Source: Bin87 sp026710825 (GTDB taxonomy: Bacteria; Chloroflexota; Dehalococcoidia; Lucifugimonadales; UBA3495). Taken from it: a stretch of 64,000 bases of DNA. The position numbers and the translations under genes were made by a program. Location of the stretch: positions 620,001 to 684,000 of the forward strand of contig OZ247427.1 in assembly GCA_965232815.1 (NCBI GenBank). Direction: 5' to 3'. This document shows positions 1 through 8,299 of this stretch, piece after piece (position 1 is the first letter of the stretch; every line of letters begins with the position of its first letter). The notes below the pieces were generated by a model. It was not told the origin of the DNA, did not search any database, and worked only from the letters and a program-made list of their open reading frames with translations.

Positions 1-845
1 TTTAACTCGGGAATCGCCCGGATTACCCGACCTTGCTCGTTGATCTCGAGGTTCATCTGGCATCCCACCGGGCAGTGGGTGCAGATGGTGCGCTGCACGG
101 TCGCTGCTTTTTCCCATTTATTTTCCCGCTCCGTCAGGGCGCCGACCGGGCAAACGTCAATGCACGCGCCGCAGAATTCGCACCCGGATTCCAGGAGCGA
201 AGTCCCGAAAGACGTGCCTACCAAAGCCTTGCCCGACCGCTCCGTGAAACAGATCGCACTGTCTCCTCTCACCTCTTCGCAGGCGCGAACGCAGCGCCCA
301 CACGTGATGCAAAGGTTGTAGTCGCGGTCGTAGAACGGGTCGCTGACCTCCAGCGGAATCTCCCGGTACGAGTAGGTCATCGGGGATTCGAGCTCCATTC
401 CCAGGTACCGGACAGTATCTTTGAATTCACATCGCTCGTTTTTAGGACACGTAACGCAGCGGTCGTTGACGGAAACGTGCCGCAGGCACACATCGGACGG
501 CCCGCAGATTTCCACCCGGTGGCATGTCAGACATCCGTTGGGGTGCTCTGCGATCAGCATCTGCATGACCGAGCGTCGCAGTTCGTTGACGTCGGGTGTC
601 TCGCTCCAGATGGTCATGCCATCGGTTGCGGCCAGGGTGCAGGCGGCTGGAAAACCCGGTACCCGGCCCCGTTCGTTTTCCGCGACAACCACGCACATGC
701 GGCACGCGGCGTAGGGTTTCATGCCCGAGTGATAACACAGATACGGGACGTAAACCCCGGCGTCGATGGCCGCTTCCAGGACCATTTTGCCGGGTTGTGT
801 CCTGATTTCCACACCGTCTATCGAGATGGTAATGTCGTCAGGCAT
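1..845 (-). CDS. NuoG/FdhA-like iron-sulfur subunit, N-terminal part (runs off window)
   Basis: This is the electron-carrying N-terminal part of an NADH dehydrogenase subunit G or formate dehydrogenase alpha subunit. The ATG at 845 follows an AGGAG box; 281 residues are visible and the frame is open to base 1. Ligands for a [2Fe-2S] ferredoxin domain are at C37, C48, C51 and C69. They are followed by the His-ligated HX3CX2CX5C cluster site (H101, C105, C108, C114), two CX2CX2CX3C ferredoxin motifs, and the first CX2CX3C of a molybdopterin-type Fe4S4 domain. The gene lies directly behind E- and F-like subunits with no other complex I genes visible, which favours an NAD-dependent formate dehydrogenase. 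The residue deciding formate dehydrogenase (Cys or Sec) lies outside the window. Confidence 0.85.
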   Translation of the reverse strand, partial: MPDDITISIDGVEIRTQPGKMVLEAAIDAGVYVPYLCYHSGMKPYAACRMCVVVAENERGRVPGFPAACTLAATDGMTIWSETPDVNELRRSVMQMLIAEHPNGCLTCHRVEICGPSDVCLRHVSVNDRCVTCPKNERCEFKDTVRYLGMELESPMTYSYREIPLEVSDPFYDRDYNLCITCGRCVRACEEVRGDSAICFTERSGKALVGTSFGTSLLESGCEFCGACIDVCPVGALTERENKWEKAATVQRTICTHCPVGCQMNLEINEQGRVIRAIPEL

Positions 846-898
846 TGGGACTCCTAGTCAGCGGTTGTATTGGCCGGCAAAGTGTGTAGCTGGGGCGC

Positions 899-2656
899 TT
901 AGCGGCGGGTGAGCTTGGGGGAGAAGACCTGCTCCGGGCAGTCCCCGGTGTGCCGTTTGTCGAGGATATGGGCCTCGAACTCGTCGCCAAAATAGCGCAG
1001 GGCAGACGACACCGGATTGAACCCCAACTGGCCATGGCCGCACAGAGAACCGGCCTGCATGTTTTCGCCGATGTTGCGCATCAGAGCCAGATCCTCCTCG
1101 GTGCCTTCCAGGTTGCTGATTCGTTCCAGCACCTCCAGGAGGTGACTCATACCCATGCGACACGGGAAACACTTGCCACAGGATTCATACTGGCAGAAGG
1201 CAATCAAGTTGCGCGTGAGATCAACGGCACAAGTGTCTTCATCACAAACGATTATTCCGCCTGAACCCAGGATCGCTCCAGCCGCCCGAAACACGTCGAA
1301 ATCCAGTACCAGGTCCAAATTGGCATCACTGGCAGAAAGCACGCCGCCGAGCGGGCCGCCGGTTTGCAGCAGCTTCATCCGTTTGCCGTTGGGGACGCCT
1401 CCGGCCATGTCGAACAGAACGTTCCGGAGCGTCATTCCCAGTGGCACTTCCATCAAACCCGTGTAGGTGATGTCGCCAGACAGGCAAAGGATCGCGGTTC
1501 CACTGCTCCCGTTGATCCCGTTGTCCCGGTCAGCCGGCGTGCCGATGCTGGCAAACCATTCTCCACCCCGGGCAACAATCTCAGGCACGTAGGCCAGGGT
1601 CTTGACGTTGTTGATGTTCGAAGGCTTTCCGAACACTCCAACCTGAGCGGGGAAAGGCGGACGATAACGAGGCATAGACCGTTTGCCTTCGATAGCCTCC
1701 ATCAATGCGGTTTCTTCACCGGACACGTATGAATCGCCGGTGAGCGCCACCTCGACATCAAACGAGAACCCGCTCCCAAGGATGTTTTCGCCCAGCAATC
1801 CAAGCTCGTAAGCCTGTTCGATCACAGCCCTGGTGCGGTCAATTGGTTGGTTGTGTCCATGCCGGATGAATATGTAGCCGCGGTTCGCGTTGCACGCATA
1901 ACCGGCGATGGTGATTCCTTCCACCACGGTCGCGGGATCGCTTTCCAGTATTCCCCGGTCATTGAATGCGCCGGGGTCGCCCTCCTCGCAATTGCACAGG
2001 ATATATTTGTTGGGATCCGGGTTGCCTGCCAAAAAGCCCCATTTGACTCCAGCGGGAAACGCCGCTCCTCCTCGCCCACGCAAACCGGAAGTCAGCACCT
2101 CCTGCCGCGTTTCGTCAGGCGACATCTGGGTCAAGGCTTTGTTCAGCGCAGCATACCCACCGTTGGCGATGTACTGGTACAGATCGGAGGGGTCAATGTT
2201 GCCTGCGTTCCGGAGCGCAATACGTTGCTCCATCGAACGCATCGGATGATCATCCAAATGCGGGATTCCATCCGGCGCCAGTGAGCGGTGCCCGAGATAG
2301 CCAATAGCGTGTTCGCTGAGCGGGTTGCCGCCCGCCACGTGTCGTTCGACAATGCTATCAGCCAGTTCCGGGGTCACGTTTCGGTAAAATATCCGCGGGC
2401 CGCCCGGAGTTTGCACGTCCATCAGAGGCTCTGCGAAACACAACCCCAAGGTCCCTACCTCGGAGACGTTGGCTACGACCTGGCCCTCTTCGAGGGCCCG
2501 CTTGGTGGCAGCCACCACCTCCATACCCCCCGCTGCCTCGCCAGCCAAGCCCGTTCCGATACGAATCCACGGACGATCGCCGTTGGTAAGACCCTGCCAT
2601 CGGCGCTGAGCTTCAGCCAGGACGGACTCGAAATCGGTGATGGTCGGAATAGCCAC
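899..2656 (-). CDS. NuoF/HylB-like NADH- and FMN-binding subunit
   Basis: This flavoprotein subunit passes electrons between NAD(H), FMN and a [4Fe-4S] cluster in NADH dehydrogenase or NAD-linked formate dehydrogenase. The protein has 585 residues. Residues about 30-110 look like a thioredoxin-like ferredoxin domain without its usual cysteine set. The FMN/NADH Gly-rich loop GRGGAAFPAG is at about 194-203, followed by the conserved CNCEEGDPGAF stretch near 221-231. The C-terminal cluster ligands are C493, C496, C499 and C539 (CX2CX2CX39C). It lies 13 bases downstream of the E-like subunit and 53 bases upstream of the G/FdhA-like gene, so the three form one operon. HndC-type hydrogenase subunits share this architecture and cannot be excluded. 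Confidence 0.88.
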   Translation of the reverse strand: MAIPTITDFESVLAEAQRRWQGLTNGDRPWIRIGTGLAGEAAGGMEVVAATKRALEEGQVVANVSEVGTLGLCFAEPLMDVQTPGGPRIFYRNVTPELADSIVERHVAGGNPLSEHAIGYLGHRSLAPDGIPHLDDHPMRSMEQRIALRNAGNIDPSDLYQYIANGGYAALNKALTQMSPDETRQEVLTSGLRGRGGAAFPAGVKWGFLAGNPDPNKYILCNCEEGDPGAFNDRGILESDPATVVEGITIAGYACNANRGYIFIRHGHNQPIDRTRAVIEQAYELGLLGENILGSGFSFDVEVALTGDSYVSGEETALMEAIEGKRSMPRYRPPFPAQVGVFGKPSNINNVKTLAYVPEIVARGGEWFASIGTPADRDNGINGSSGTAILCLSGDITYTGLMEVPLGMTLRNVLFDMAGGVPNGKRMKLLQTGGPLGGVLSASDANLDLVLDFDVFRAAGAILGSGGIIVCDEDTCAVDLTRNLIAFCQYESCGKCFPCRMGMSHLLEVLERISNLEGTEEDLALMRNIGENMQAGSLCGHGQLGFNPVSSALRYFGDEFEAHILDKRHTGDCPEQVFSPKLTRR

Positions 2657-2669
2657 GGCAACCGTCAGA

Positions 2670-3149
2670 TCAATGCGAGGCGGCCGATCGTAATACGTCC
2701 GCTATCTTCTCGCGTGCGGACTCAGGAGTAATGCGGCCCGCCAGATGGTGGTCGATCGCCATCACCGGAGCATGAGCGCACGCCCCCAGGCAGGTGTTGT
2801 AACGCAGGGTCGCTTTGCCGTCGGGCGTGTCGCCTTCATCAGACAGGGATAGCGAGTCCTGGGCCGCTGCTATGATCCGGTCTGCACCCATCACGTGGCA
2901 TGATGGCCCCCAGCAAACCTCGATGCGGTGCTCAGTGGGCGGAACGAACCTGAAATTGGGGTAAAACGTTGCAACCGCCCAAACGTCGTTGATGGTCGCG
3001 TCCATTCGGAGCGCCACTGCCTCGACTGCTTCTTTCGGAATGTAGCCAATCGCGTCCTCAACCGCCAACAGTGAAGAAAGGACGGTCACAGTAGACTGCG
3101 GCTGGCTATTGACTGCGTCGCTGATCAGGGACTGGGTAGCGGCGTCCAT
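2670..3149 (-). CDS. NuoE-like [2Fe-2S] thioredoxin-fold subunit
   Basis: This 159-residue subunit carries the [2Fe-2S] centre that partners the F-like flavoprotein. The ligands are visible as C79 and C84 (CX4C) and C120 and C124 (CX3C), the standard pattern for the 24 kDa subunit family. The length is normal and the gene starts at an ATG at 3149. It is the first gene of the three-gene E-F-G/FdhA unit. The 217 bases upstream contain no other gene and separate it from the selenoprotein gene on the same strand. Confidence 0.88.
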   Translation of the reverse strand: MDAATQSLISDAVNSQPQSTVTVLSSLLAVEDAIGYIPKEAVEAVALRMDATINDVWAVATFYPNFRFVPPTEHRIEVCWGPSCHVMGADRIIAAAQDSLSLSDEGDTPDGKATLRYNTCLGACAHAPVMAIDHHLAGRITPESAREKIADVLRSAASH

Positions 3150-3366
3150 CGGTCAGGTCCGTTGGTTTGTGAAATCTATTACAAGTACTTTGACCGTCGT
3201 CAGTCTAGCACACGGCGCGCCAACCGGGCAACGAAAGATCAAACCAACCGCGACCAAGTTCCGCCCCATGGGTCAACCCTGAACGTTTGCGACCACCGAC
3301 CTCAGTAGTTGTCCAACCTACAATATCGACGGCCACGGGCCCGACCGACAGCCGTCGCGCTTCGCG

Positions 3367-4026
3367 TTATTGGGATGGATTCGATTCTCGGTTTTCCAGA
3401 GCTTTGTCCATAACCCTTTGGAACACTTCATAGGGTTGCGCTCCGGTGAAAAGCAGGTTATCGAGCACGAACGTAGGGATTCCGCGAATCCCGTAGCCCA
3501 AAGCTTCTTGATACTGGTCGATGACGCGCTGGGCGTAATGGCCCGACTCGACCCGTTGCCGCAGTTCCGCTCCGTCCAGCCCCACGCTGCTTCCGATGTC
3601 TGCGAGCACGGACGGATCACCCAAATTCTCCCGACGGTCCCAATACGCCTCGTAGGCGGCGTGGTGATATTCCAGAAATTTTCCGTGCTCCTGGGCGTAT
3701 TCAGTAGCCTGAAGCGAATTCAGGCTGTTGGGCGTGTACCTCGGAGGACGCATGACTATGTTTGCATCCCTGGCTTGGGAGCGCAGCGGGTCCGAGAGTT
3801 CATCATCAGTTTCGCCGGGACGAGATTCCCGGACACGACCTTCCTCTGGAGTATCGGGACGCAGCAAGTATGCCCGTCCCTCCACGGTTACGTCGTACTC
3901 TTCAGATAGTCTGTCGACGCGTTCCAGGCCGACATAGCACCAGGGTCAAATATAGTCATACCAAACAATCACGTGCACCGGGTTGGCGTCTCCGGGATGG
4001 TTGTGCGCTGGCATCTGTGTCGTCAT
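3367..4026 (-). CDS. DsbA/FrnE-like oxidoreductase, predicted selenoprotein (in-frame TGA at 3946-3948)
   Basis: This thioredoxin-fold oxidoreductase belongs to the DsbA/FrnE family. Read from ATG 4026, the frame is open to TAA 3367 except for one TGA at codon 27. Codons 23-34 read YDY-I-(TGA)-PWCYVGL. In the family this motif is CPWC, so the TGA replaces exactly the N-terminal active-site cysteine and gives U-P-W-C (U27, C30). The downstream 190 residues are fully conserved in style, including a RPDTPEEG-like segment and the cis-proline loop GIPTF near residue 190. A 6-7 bp hairpin starts 12 bases after the TGA (see separate entry). An ORF caller would truncate the gene to a GTG start at 3885 and lose the active site. 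A nonsense mutation is possible but very unlikely at this position. Confidence 0.88.
3913..3933 (-). promoter_or_regulatory. Candidate bacterial SECIS hairpin inside the DsbA-like selenoprotein gene
   Basis: On the mRNA strand GUCGGC (3933-3928) pairs with GUCGAC (3918-3913) around a nine-base loop, CUGGAACGC. One more U-A pair is possible below the stem. The apical loop begins 18 bases after the UGA, within the spacing known for bacterial SECIS elements. If the loop closes by one extra C-G pair, a G lies at its second position, as usual. Assignment rests on hand pairing only. Confidence 0.55.
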
Positions 4027-4068
4027 GAGGCCTCCCCGATAGCGTGATGAAAGATAGATGGTCAGTGA

Positions 4069-4779
4069 TCAGCAGGTGGCGAGCCGGTCCAGCAGCGGAT
4101 ATAGTCCTTCCAGGCTGTCGATGTGGTCGCAACCCACGACGTCGGCGTGGAATCCTCCCCGGTCAATGAGGACCGGATACAGCCCTGCTTCGCGGGCGCC
4201 CTCGACGTCAGAACGTGGTTGGTCACCAACGTGCATGGCATGGTTCGGCTGCACCGCCATGCGTTTCAATCCGGCTTCGAATATCGCGGTCGCCGGCTTT
4301 TCGCCTACCTCACGACCCGTTATAGAAAATTCCAGGTATTCATGGATGCCCAACTGCTTCGTGAGTTGCTCCATATCTCTGCGCAGGTTGGTCAGCACCG
4401 CGAGACGGTAGCCTCGCGATTTAAGCTCCGCGAGCACCGGCCGAGTTTCTTCGAATTCGACCAGTTCTTTGGGCACCGATATCGCCATATCCCAGATCTG
4501 CTTGGCCATGCGCAGCGATACCGACACGCCGGCTTCGTCTAGGATGATCTGCTCGTAACGCGCGAAGAAGGCGTTACGGTCGTCGCTGTCGCGTTCCCCC
4601 AACGGCAAACGGTGGTTCTCCTCGTTGAAGTAAAGATCCGCGATGGCGTAGCCGCGAGCCAATTGATCAGCAGGAACTCGAATTCCCAAGTTCTGGCAAG
4701 CGGCGTGTTGAATCTGGGGCAGCGGGGGCCAGAAACGCACCAATGTGTTGTAGAAATCGAAGAAAATGGCGTCGATCAT
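4069..4779 (-). CDS. HAD-family hydrolase
   Basis: This is a haloacid dehalogenase superfamily phosphatase of 236 residues from ATG 4779. A TTG 24 bases further upstream (4803) is also in frame. The four family motifs are present: the nucleophile motif FFDFYNTL near the N-terminus, LTNLRR as motif II, the lysine in GEKPAT as motif III, and HVGDQPRSDVEGA as motif IV. The large helical cap between motifs I and II matches subfamily I. The substrate cannot be read from sequence. It sits between the selenoprotein gene and otsB on the same strand, which may be coincidental. Confidence 0.85.
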   Translation of the reverse strand: MIDAIFFDFYNTLVRFWPPLPQIQHAACQNLGIRVPADQLARGYAIADLYFNEENHRLPLGERDSDDRNAFFARYEQIILDEAGVSVSLRMAKQIWDMAISVPKELVEFEETRPVLAELKSRGYRLAVLTNLRRDMEQLTKQLGIHEYLEFSITGREVGEKPATAIFEAGLKRMAVQPNHAMHVGDQPRSDVEGAREAGLYPVLIDRGGFHADVVGCDHIDSLEGLYPLLDRLATC

Positions 4780-4942
4780 TGGGTGAAAACAGCGCCCGGT
4801 CAACTATGTAGATCTGCGGCTCCAAACCGGACGCGGCCAATAATAGCACAACGATGGCGCACAGATTGCCAGGCTGGTCGCCTGGAGAACCCTTCAGCCG
4901 GGTATCAACCCCGCTCGGACTCCCAACAACGCGACCTCGCGA

Positions 4943-5740
4943 TCACCGTGAGACGAGATCTGTGAGCACGGCGCTCACGGCTGCGGGTGAATCCAATCGG
5001 AAATTGGCGCCAGTGGGGCTGTAGGCTGGCCCCACGAAAATTCCACAGCCGCCCGCGTCCTGCGCCGCCCTGAAAGCATCCTCATCGGTTCGATCATCGC
5101 CAATGTAGATGGGGAAAGCGCGTGGGTGCAAACGGGACCTGATCAACTCAAGCGCAAGGCCTTTGTGCCAATCCACTGCGGGCCGCACCTCTATCGCCGC
5201 TTTGGCGTGTGTGATCCTGTATCGACCGAACATGGGCGGTTGTTGGACTATTGCACCGACTAACGCACTAATTTTCTCGTGGTATTGAGCGGGTGTCCGT
5301 CGGAAATGCACCGTGAGCGTCAGTGTTTTGTCTTCCACGTGCGCTCCCGGAATCTCGGCCAGCACCAGCCTCAAGCGCGATGCGATCTCCGCCAAACCGG
5401 GCATGTAGGTGGCCACATCAGGATGAACAAAACGCAAACCGGGAGCATGAATCTCCATGCCGTGATTTCCGGCATATATCAGGTTCGGCAACGCAACGCG
5501 TTTCATCACGTCATCGAGGGAACGTCCACTGACTATACCGACAGCGTACCCGGGTTTGATGATCAACATATCGAGCGTCCGGGTGTTGCCCTTGCGCAAC
5601 ACAGCCATTGCTGGATCTTGCACGATGTCCGAAAGAGTCCCGTCGAAATCAAGCAACAAAAGGACCGCGAATGCGCCCGCGCATCGGCCAAAGACGGCCG
5701 ACCAACCCGGAAAATCGGTCGGTGGGTTGGTTTCGGTCAT
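4943..5740 (-). CDS. otsB: Trehalose-6-phosphate phosphatase
   Basis: The enzyme dephosphorylates trehalose 6-phosphate to trehalose, the second step of the OtsA/OtsB route for making this compatible solute. The 265-residue protein has the HAD nucleophile motif LDFDGTL (D31, D33) and the C-terminal metal motif GDDRTDEDAF at about 214-223. Between them lies the OtsB cap, with SGRS and GNHG-type segments. It starts at ATG 5740, 77 bases downstream of otsA on the same strand, so the two are probably cotranscribed. Confidence 0.95.
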   Translation of the reverse strand: MTETNPPTDFPGWSAVFGRCAGAFAVLLLLDFDGTLSDIVQDPAMAVLRKGNTRTLDMLIIKPGYAVGIVSGRSLDDVMKRVALPNLIYAGNHGMEIHAPGLRFVHPDVATYMPGLAEIASRLRLVLAEIPGAHVEDKTLTLTVHFRRTPAQYHEKISALVGAIVQQPPMFGRYRITHAKAAIEVRPAVDWHKGLALELIRSRLHPRAFPIYIGDDRTDEDAFRAAQDAGGCGIFVGPAYSPTGANFRLDSPAAVSAVLTDLVSR

Positions 5741-5817
5741 GCGCCTGATCTGTGAGCTTCGGGCAAATTCGTCTCAGGATTCGCGCAAGTAGCCTTCTGA
5801 GCTTCCCACATGGGGCG

Positions 5818-7335
5818 TCATGCGGTAGATGCGATGCTGGCCGCCAAGCGGGAATGGTCCGGAGTGCTGGCCTGCATCAGATTCATCATGATGCGGCCGG
5901 CCCATTTGTAGATGTTGTTCTCCTGCACCGTATTGCGCATCTGGCGCATCCGCATGCGGCGTTCCAGGTCGCTCATGTTCAGAGCCTGATGGATGGCGTC
6001 CGCAAACTGCTCAGTGGCGTAAGGGTTTATGATCAATGAACTGGTGAGTTCCTGGGCGGCGCCCGCGAAAGCGCTCAGGATAAGCACTCCGTCTTCGTCC
6101 ACACGCGAGGCCACATATTCTTTGGCCACCAGGTTCATCCCGTCGTGCAGACTGCTTTCGGCGCAGAAACTGGCGAGCCGACGGAGGGCTGAGAAGGTGG
6201 TGGATGGCAACGTGGTCGGCCAGTACAAAATGGGTTGCCAACCGTCGTACCCGAACCGTTCGTTTATGCGGCAGACGATCGCTTCAATATCGATGGTGAG
6301 CTGCATGTATGAATCGATATTGGTGCGGCTGGTGGCGCCCGCCTGCAGGAAAACCAGCCGGCCACGATATTGGGGCCACTTTTCCAGCAGTCGTTCCACC
6401 GCACGCAGCCGATGGGGAATACCCTTGGTGTAGTCCTGCCGGTCGATGCCCAATCCAAGGATTCGCCCCCTGTTCAGACCCAGTTCCCGGGAAAGACGCA
6501 CCATTTCCGCCTCGACTTCCCCGGTCCTGGCTTCCGCGTCAAGACTGTCGAAATCGATGCTGATCGGAAACGGGCGAACCAGCGTCGTTTCGTTGCGGTA
6601 ATCCACCAAACCATAGTCCGGGTCTACCTGAGCGTCGAGATTTGCGTCCACGCAACTAATGAAATTTTGGCAATCCCCCGAAAGGTGAAAACCCAAAAGG
6701 TCGTTGCCCAGCATTCCGTCCAAGATTTCATCTTGCCACGGGCAAATTCGGAGGATGTCGGGGTTGGGCCAGGGGATATGCCAGAATTGGCCGATGATTG
6801 CGTCCTGGTTGGATTCCCTGATGTAACGGGGTAACAGCGCCAGGTGATAATCTTGGATCAGGACGATCGCGGGTTCATCGGCGATTTCGTCCAGCACCAG
6901 ATCAGCAAAACGCCGATTGACCGATTGGTAGAAACCAAAGTGCTCGGAGTCAAACAACGGCTCCGTGTAAGCGATGTGGCACAACGGCCAAAGCCCTTCG
7001 TTGGAGAACCCGTAGTAGTAACCGTTGTTTTCTTCCTCGCTAAGATTCAACAGACGCATGCGATATGCGGGAGAGTCATAGGGAACGGGAATACGCCCAT
7101 AGTCGTCCATGGCGGCTAGGTCAGCATCGCTGCTGCTCTGTGCGATCCAGGTCCCCCCACAAGCGCGCATCAACGGGTCTATCGCGGCGGTGAGGCCTCC
7201 CGGTGGCATTTGCCCATGGAGTTTTCCCGTGCCGTCAAGATTGAATACATACGGCTGACGGTTAGAAACTACCAAAAGTCGGTAATCGCTCAGTTCCCTC
7301 TTGACCAGCCTTTGTAAGTCGTCGCCGGTCCACAT
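5818..7335 (-). CDS. otsA: Trehalose-6-phosphate synthase (GT20)
   Basis: This enzyme transfers glucose from a nucleotide sugar to glucose 6-phosphate. The ATG at 7335 follows a GGAAGG box at a good distance and gives 505 residues; an in-frame GTG at 7368 is less likely. The N-terminal loop PPGGLTAAIDPL, the HIPWPNPD segment, the acceptor region GLGIDRQDYTKGI and the donor-site segment HDGMNLVAKEYVA are all visible. The length is typical of bacterial OtsA. A good promoter and a palindrome lie 55-110 bases upstream. otsB follows as the next gene. Confidence 0.95.
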   Translation of the reverse strand: MWTGDDLQRLVKRELSDYRLLVVSNRQPYVFNLDGTGKLHGQMPPGGLTAAIDPLMRACGGTWIAQSSSDADLAAMDDYGRIPVPYDSPAYRMRLLNLSEEENNGYYYGFSNEGLWPLCHIAYTEPLFDSEHFGFYQSVNRRFADLVLDEIADEPAIVLIQDYHLALLPRYIRESNQDAIIGQFWHIPWPNPDILRICPWQDEILDGMLGNDLLGFHLSGDCQNFISCVDANLDAQVDPDYGLVDYRNETTLVRPFPISIDFDSLDAEARTGEVEAEMVRLSRELGLNRGRILGLGIDRQDYTKGIPHRLRAVERLLEKWPQYRGRLVFLQAGATSRTNIDSYMQLTIDIEAIVCRINERFGYDGWQPILYWPTTLPSTTFSALRRLASFCAESSLHDGMNLVAKEYVASRVDEDGVLILSAFAGAAQELTSSLIINPYATEQFADAIHQALNMSDLERRMRMRQMRNTVQENNIYKWAGRIMMNLMQASTPDHSRLAASIASTA

Positions 7336-7390
7336 GATGGGTAACCTTCCTTTTTGTCCGACGACCACATCCGCCGTCGAATTATGGCGT

Positions 7391-7413
7391 TATAGCATAA
7401 TGATTATGTGATA
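7391..7413. promoter_or_regulatory. Operator-like palindrome at the otsA transcription start
   Basis: A 13-base perfect palindrome, CATAATGATTATG (7396-7408), is extended on both sides to an imperfect 23-base dyad, TAT..CATAAT-G-ATTATG..ATA. It lies in an AT-rich island of otherwise GC-rich DNA and covers the predicted start of the otsA transcript, the usual site for a repressor. The cognate regulator is not identifiable here. Confidence 0.5.
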
Positions 7414-7418
7414 GCGGA

Positions 7419-7447
7419 ATTATGCCATAGTGCACGACTCGGGTCAA
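7419..7447 (-). promoter_or_regulatory. Sigma-70-type promoter of otsA-otsB
   Basis: On the minus strand TTGACC (7447-7442) and CATAAT (7424-7419) are separated by exactly 17 bases. Each hexamer matches five of six consensus positions. The start of transcription would fall near 7412, about 77 bases before the otsA ATG. Confidence 0.65.
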
Positions 7448-7900
7448 CGGCAAACAAACCAGCGCTGATGGATTGCAAGGCAAGCAACCAGACCATTGGG
7501 ACAATGGGCATTCGATCACCGTACGGAATAGCCGGGTTTGGACGTGTCATACCATCGTCCAATCCCGCCGCGGTGCCGATACCCACTCCGCCAGCTCACG
7601 TCGCAAAAGCATCCATTTCACCTGATCGACAGATCTGTACTGAAGCGGAATCGCCACGTCCCGGGCTCAGACTTCCCAACAATAGGGATGCGGGCGCCGT
7701 GGTCCCGGCGGCACGCACAATTGAGAAAACCACGATAGTCGCGATACCAGGGCCTTGCGATTATCGGTCTGAACCGGCCAAACCGTCATTCCCAAGAGCC
7801 GCACCCCGGCGCAGGCCGGTATCCAGAAGGCGCCCACGTTCCGGAACACTGGCGGCAGCATGACGTTCCCGGTTTCCGGAACGACAGGTTGGGGACATGG
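7448..7900. other. Non-coding stretch with dispersed-repeat-like sequence
   Basis: No convincing gene is seen between the otsA promoter and the hypothetical gene at 7901. The 3' half (about 7785-7890) contains a degenerate version of the widespread intergenic element of the form GTCATTCC...CGGCGCAGGCCGGTATCCAG, followed by a small inverted pair GTTCCCGG/CCGGAAC near 7864-7885. These look like remnants of dispersed palindromic repeats. A 151-codon open frame on the plus strand has no recognisable features. Confidence 0.5.
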
Positions 7901-8299
7901 CTAGAGCGCCGGGGCGGGGAGGTCCCAGCGAAGGAGTTCGCTGTAGCGGTCTTTCCTGGCCCAGGGGAGGAGGCTGAGGACGATGGCGCCAGGATCGGGG
8001 ACGTCGCCCTGGCGTCGGGTGTCGTTGAGGTAGCGGCCGAGGTTGGCGAATGTGGGCAGGCGGAAGCCTGCTTTGGCGATGCGCCCGATGACATCGGAGG
8101 GCTCGGGAGGTTGGTCGGGAGTCCAGTCGTCGGCGACGGCCTCGGCGATGCGGCGGAGTTTGATGATGGCGAGTTCGGGGGCGAACCTACGCTTGAGGGC
8201 GGCGACGCGGCGGCGGATCTGGGAGATGGTCAAGGGTAATACCTCAGACGGGGGGTTGGATGGATGGGATTCATGGGTTTTCCGCCCATTTCCGGTCAT
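7901..8299 (-). CDS. Small hypothetical protein
   Basis: I do not recognise a named family. The open frame gives 132 residues from 8299. A TTG at 8233, preceded by GAGG, would give 110 residues beginning with a basic helix (TISQIRRRVAALKRRF). The composition looks coding: an N-terminal Arg/Lys/Ala helix, a central helical stretch with KLRRIAEAVADDW, and a C-terminal part ending in LLPWARKDRYSELLRWDLP. No membrane segments or catalytic motifs are visible. Both flanks are non-coding and repeat-like, so it may be a lineage-specific or mobile small gene. Confidence 0.5.
   Translation of the reverse strand: MTGNGRKTHESHPSNPPSEVLPLTISQIRRRVAALKRRFAPELAIIKLRRIAEAVADDWTPDQPPEPSDVIGRIAKAGFRLPTFANLGRYLNDTRRQGDVPDPGAIVLSLLPWARKDRYSELLRWDLPAPAL

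Noticed and set aside
33..857. Long plus-strand open frame opposite the NuoG/FdhA-like gene
   Set aside because: The minus strand encodes a clear multi-cluster iron-sulfur protein; the plus frame has no recognisable motifs and is a shadow.
3367..3885. Shorter DsbA-like gene starting at GTG 3885
   Set aside because: It would lose the N-terminal strand and the active-site motif. The upstream sequence in the same frame continues the family apart from one TGA at the catalytic position.
7408..7863. 151-codon plus-strand open frame upstream of otsA
   Set aside because: It overlaps the otsA promoter and operator dyad, starts with no ribosome-binding site, and its product is Pro/Arg-rich without domains.
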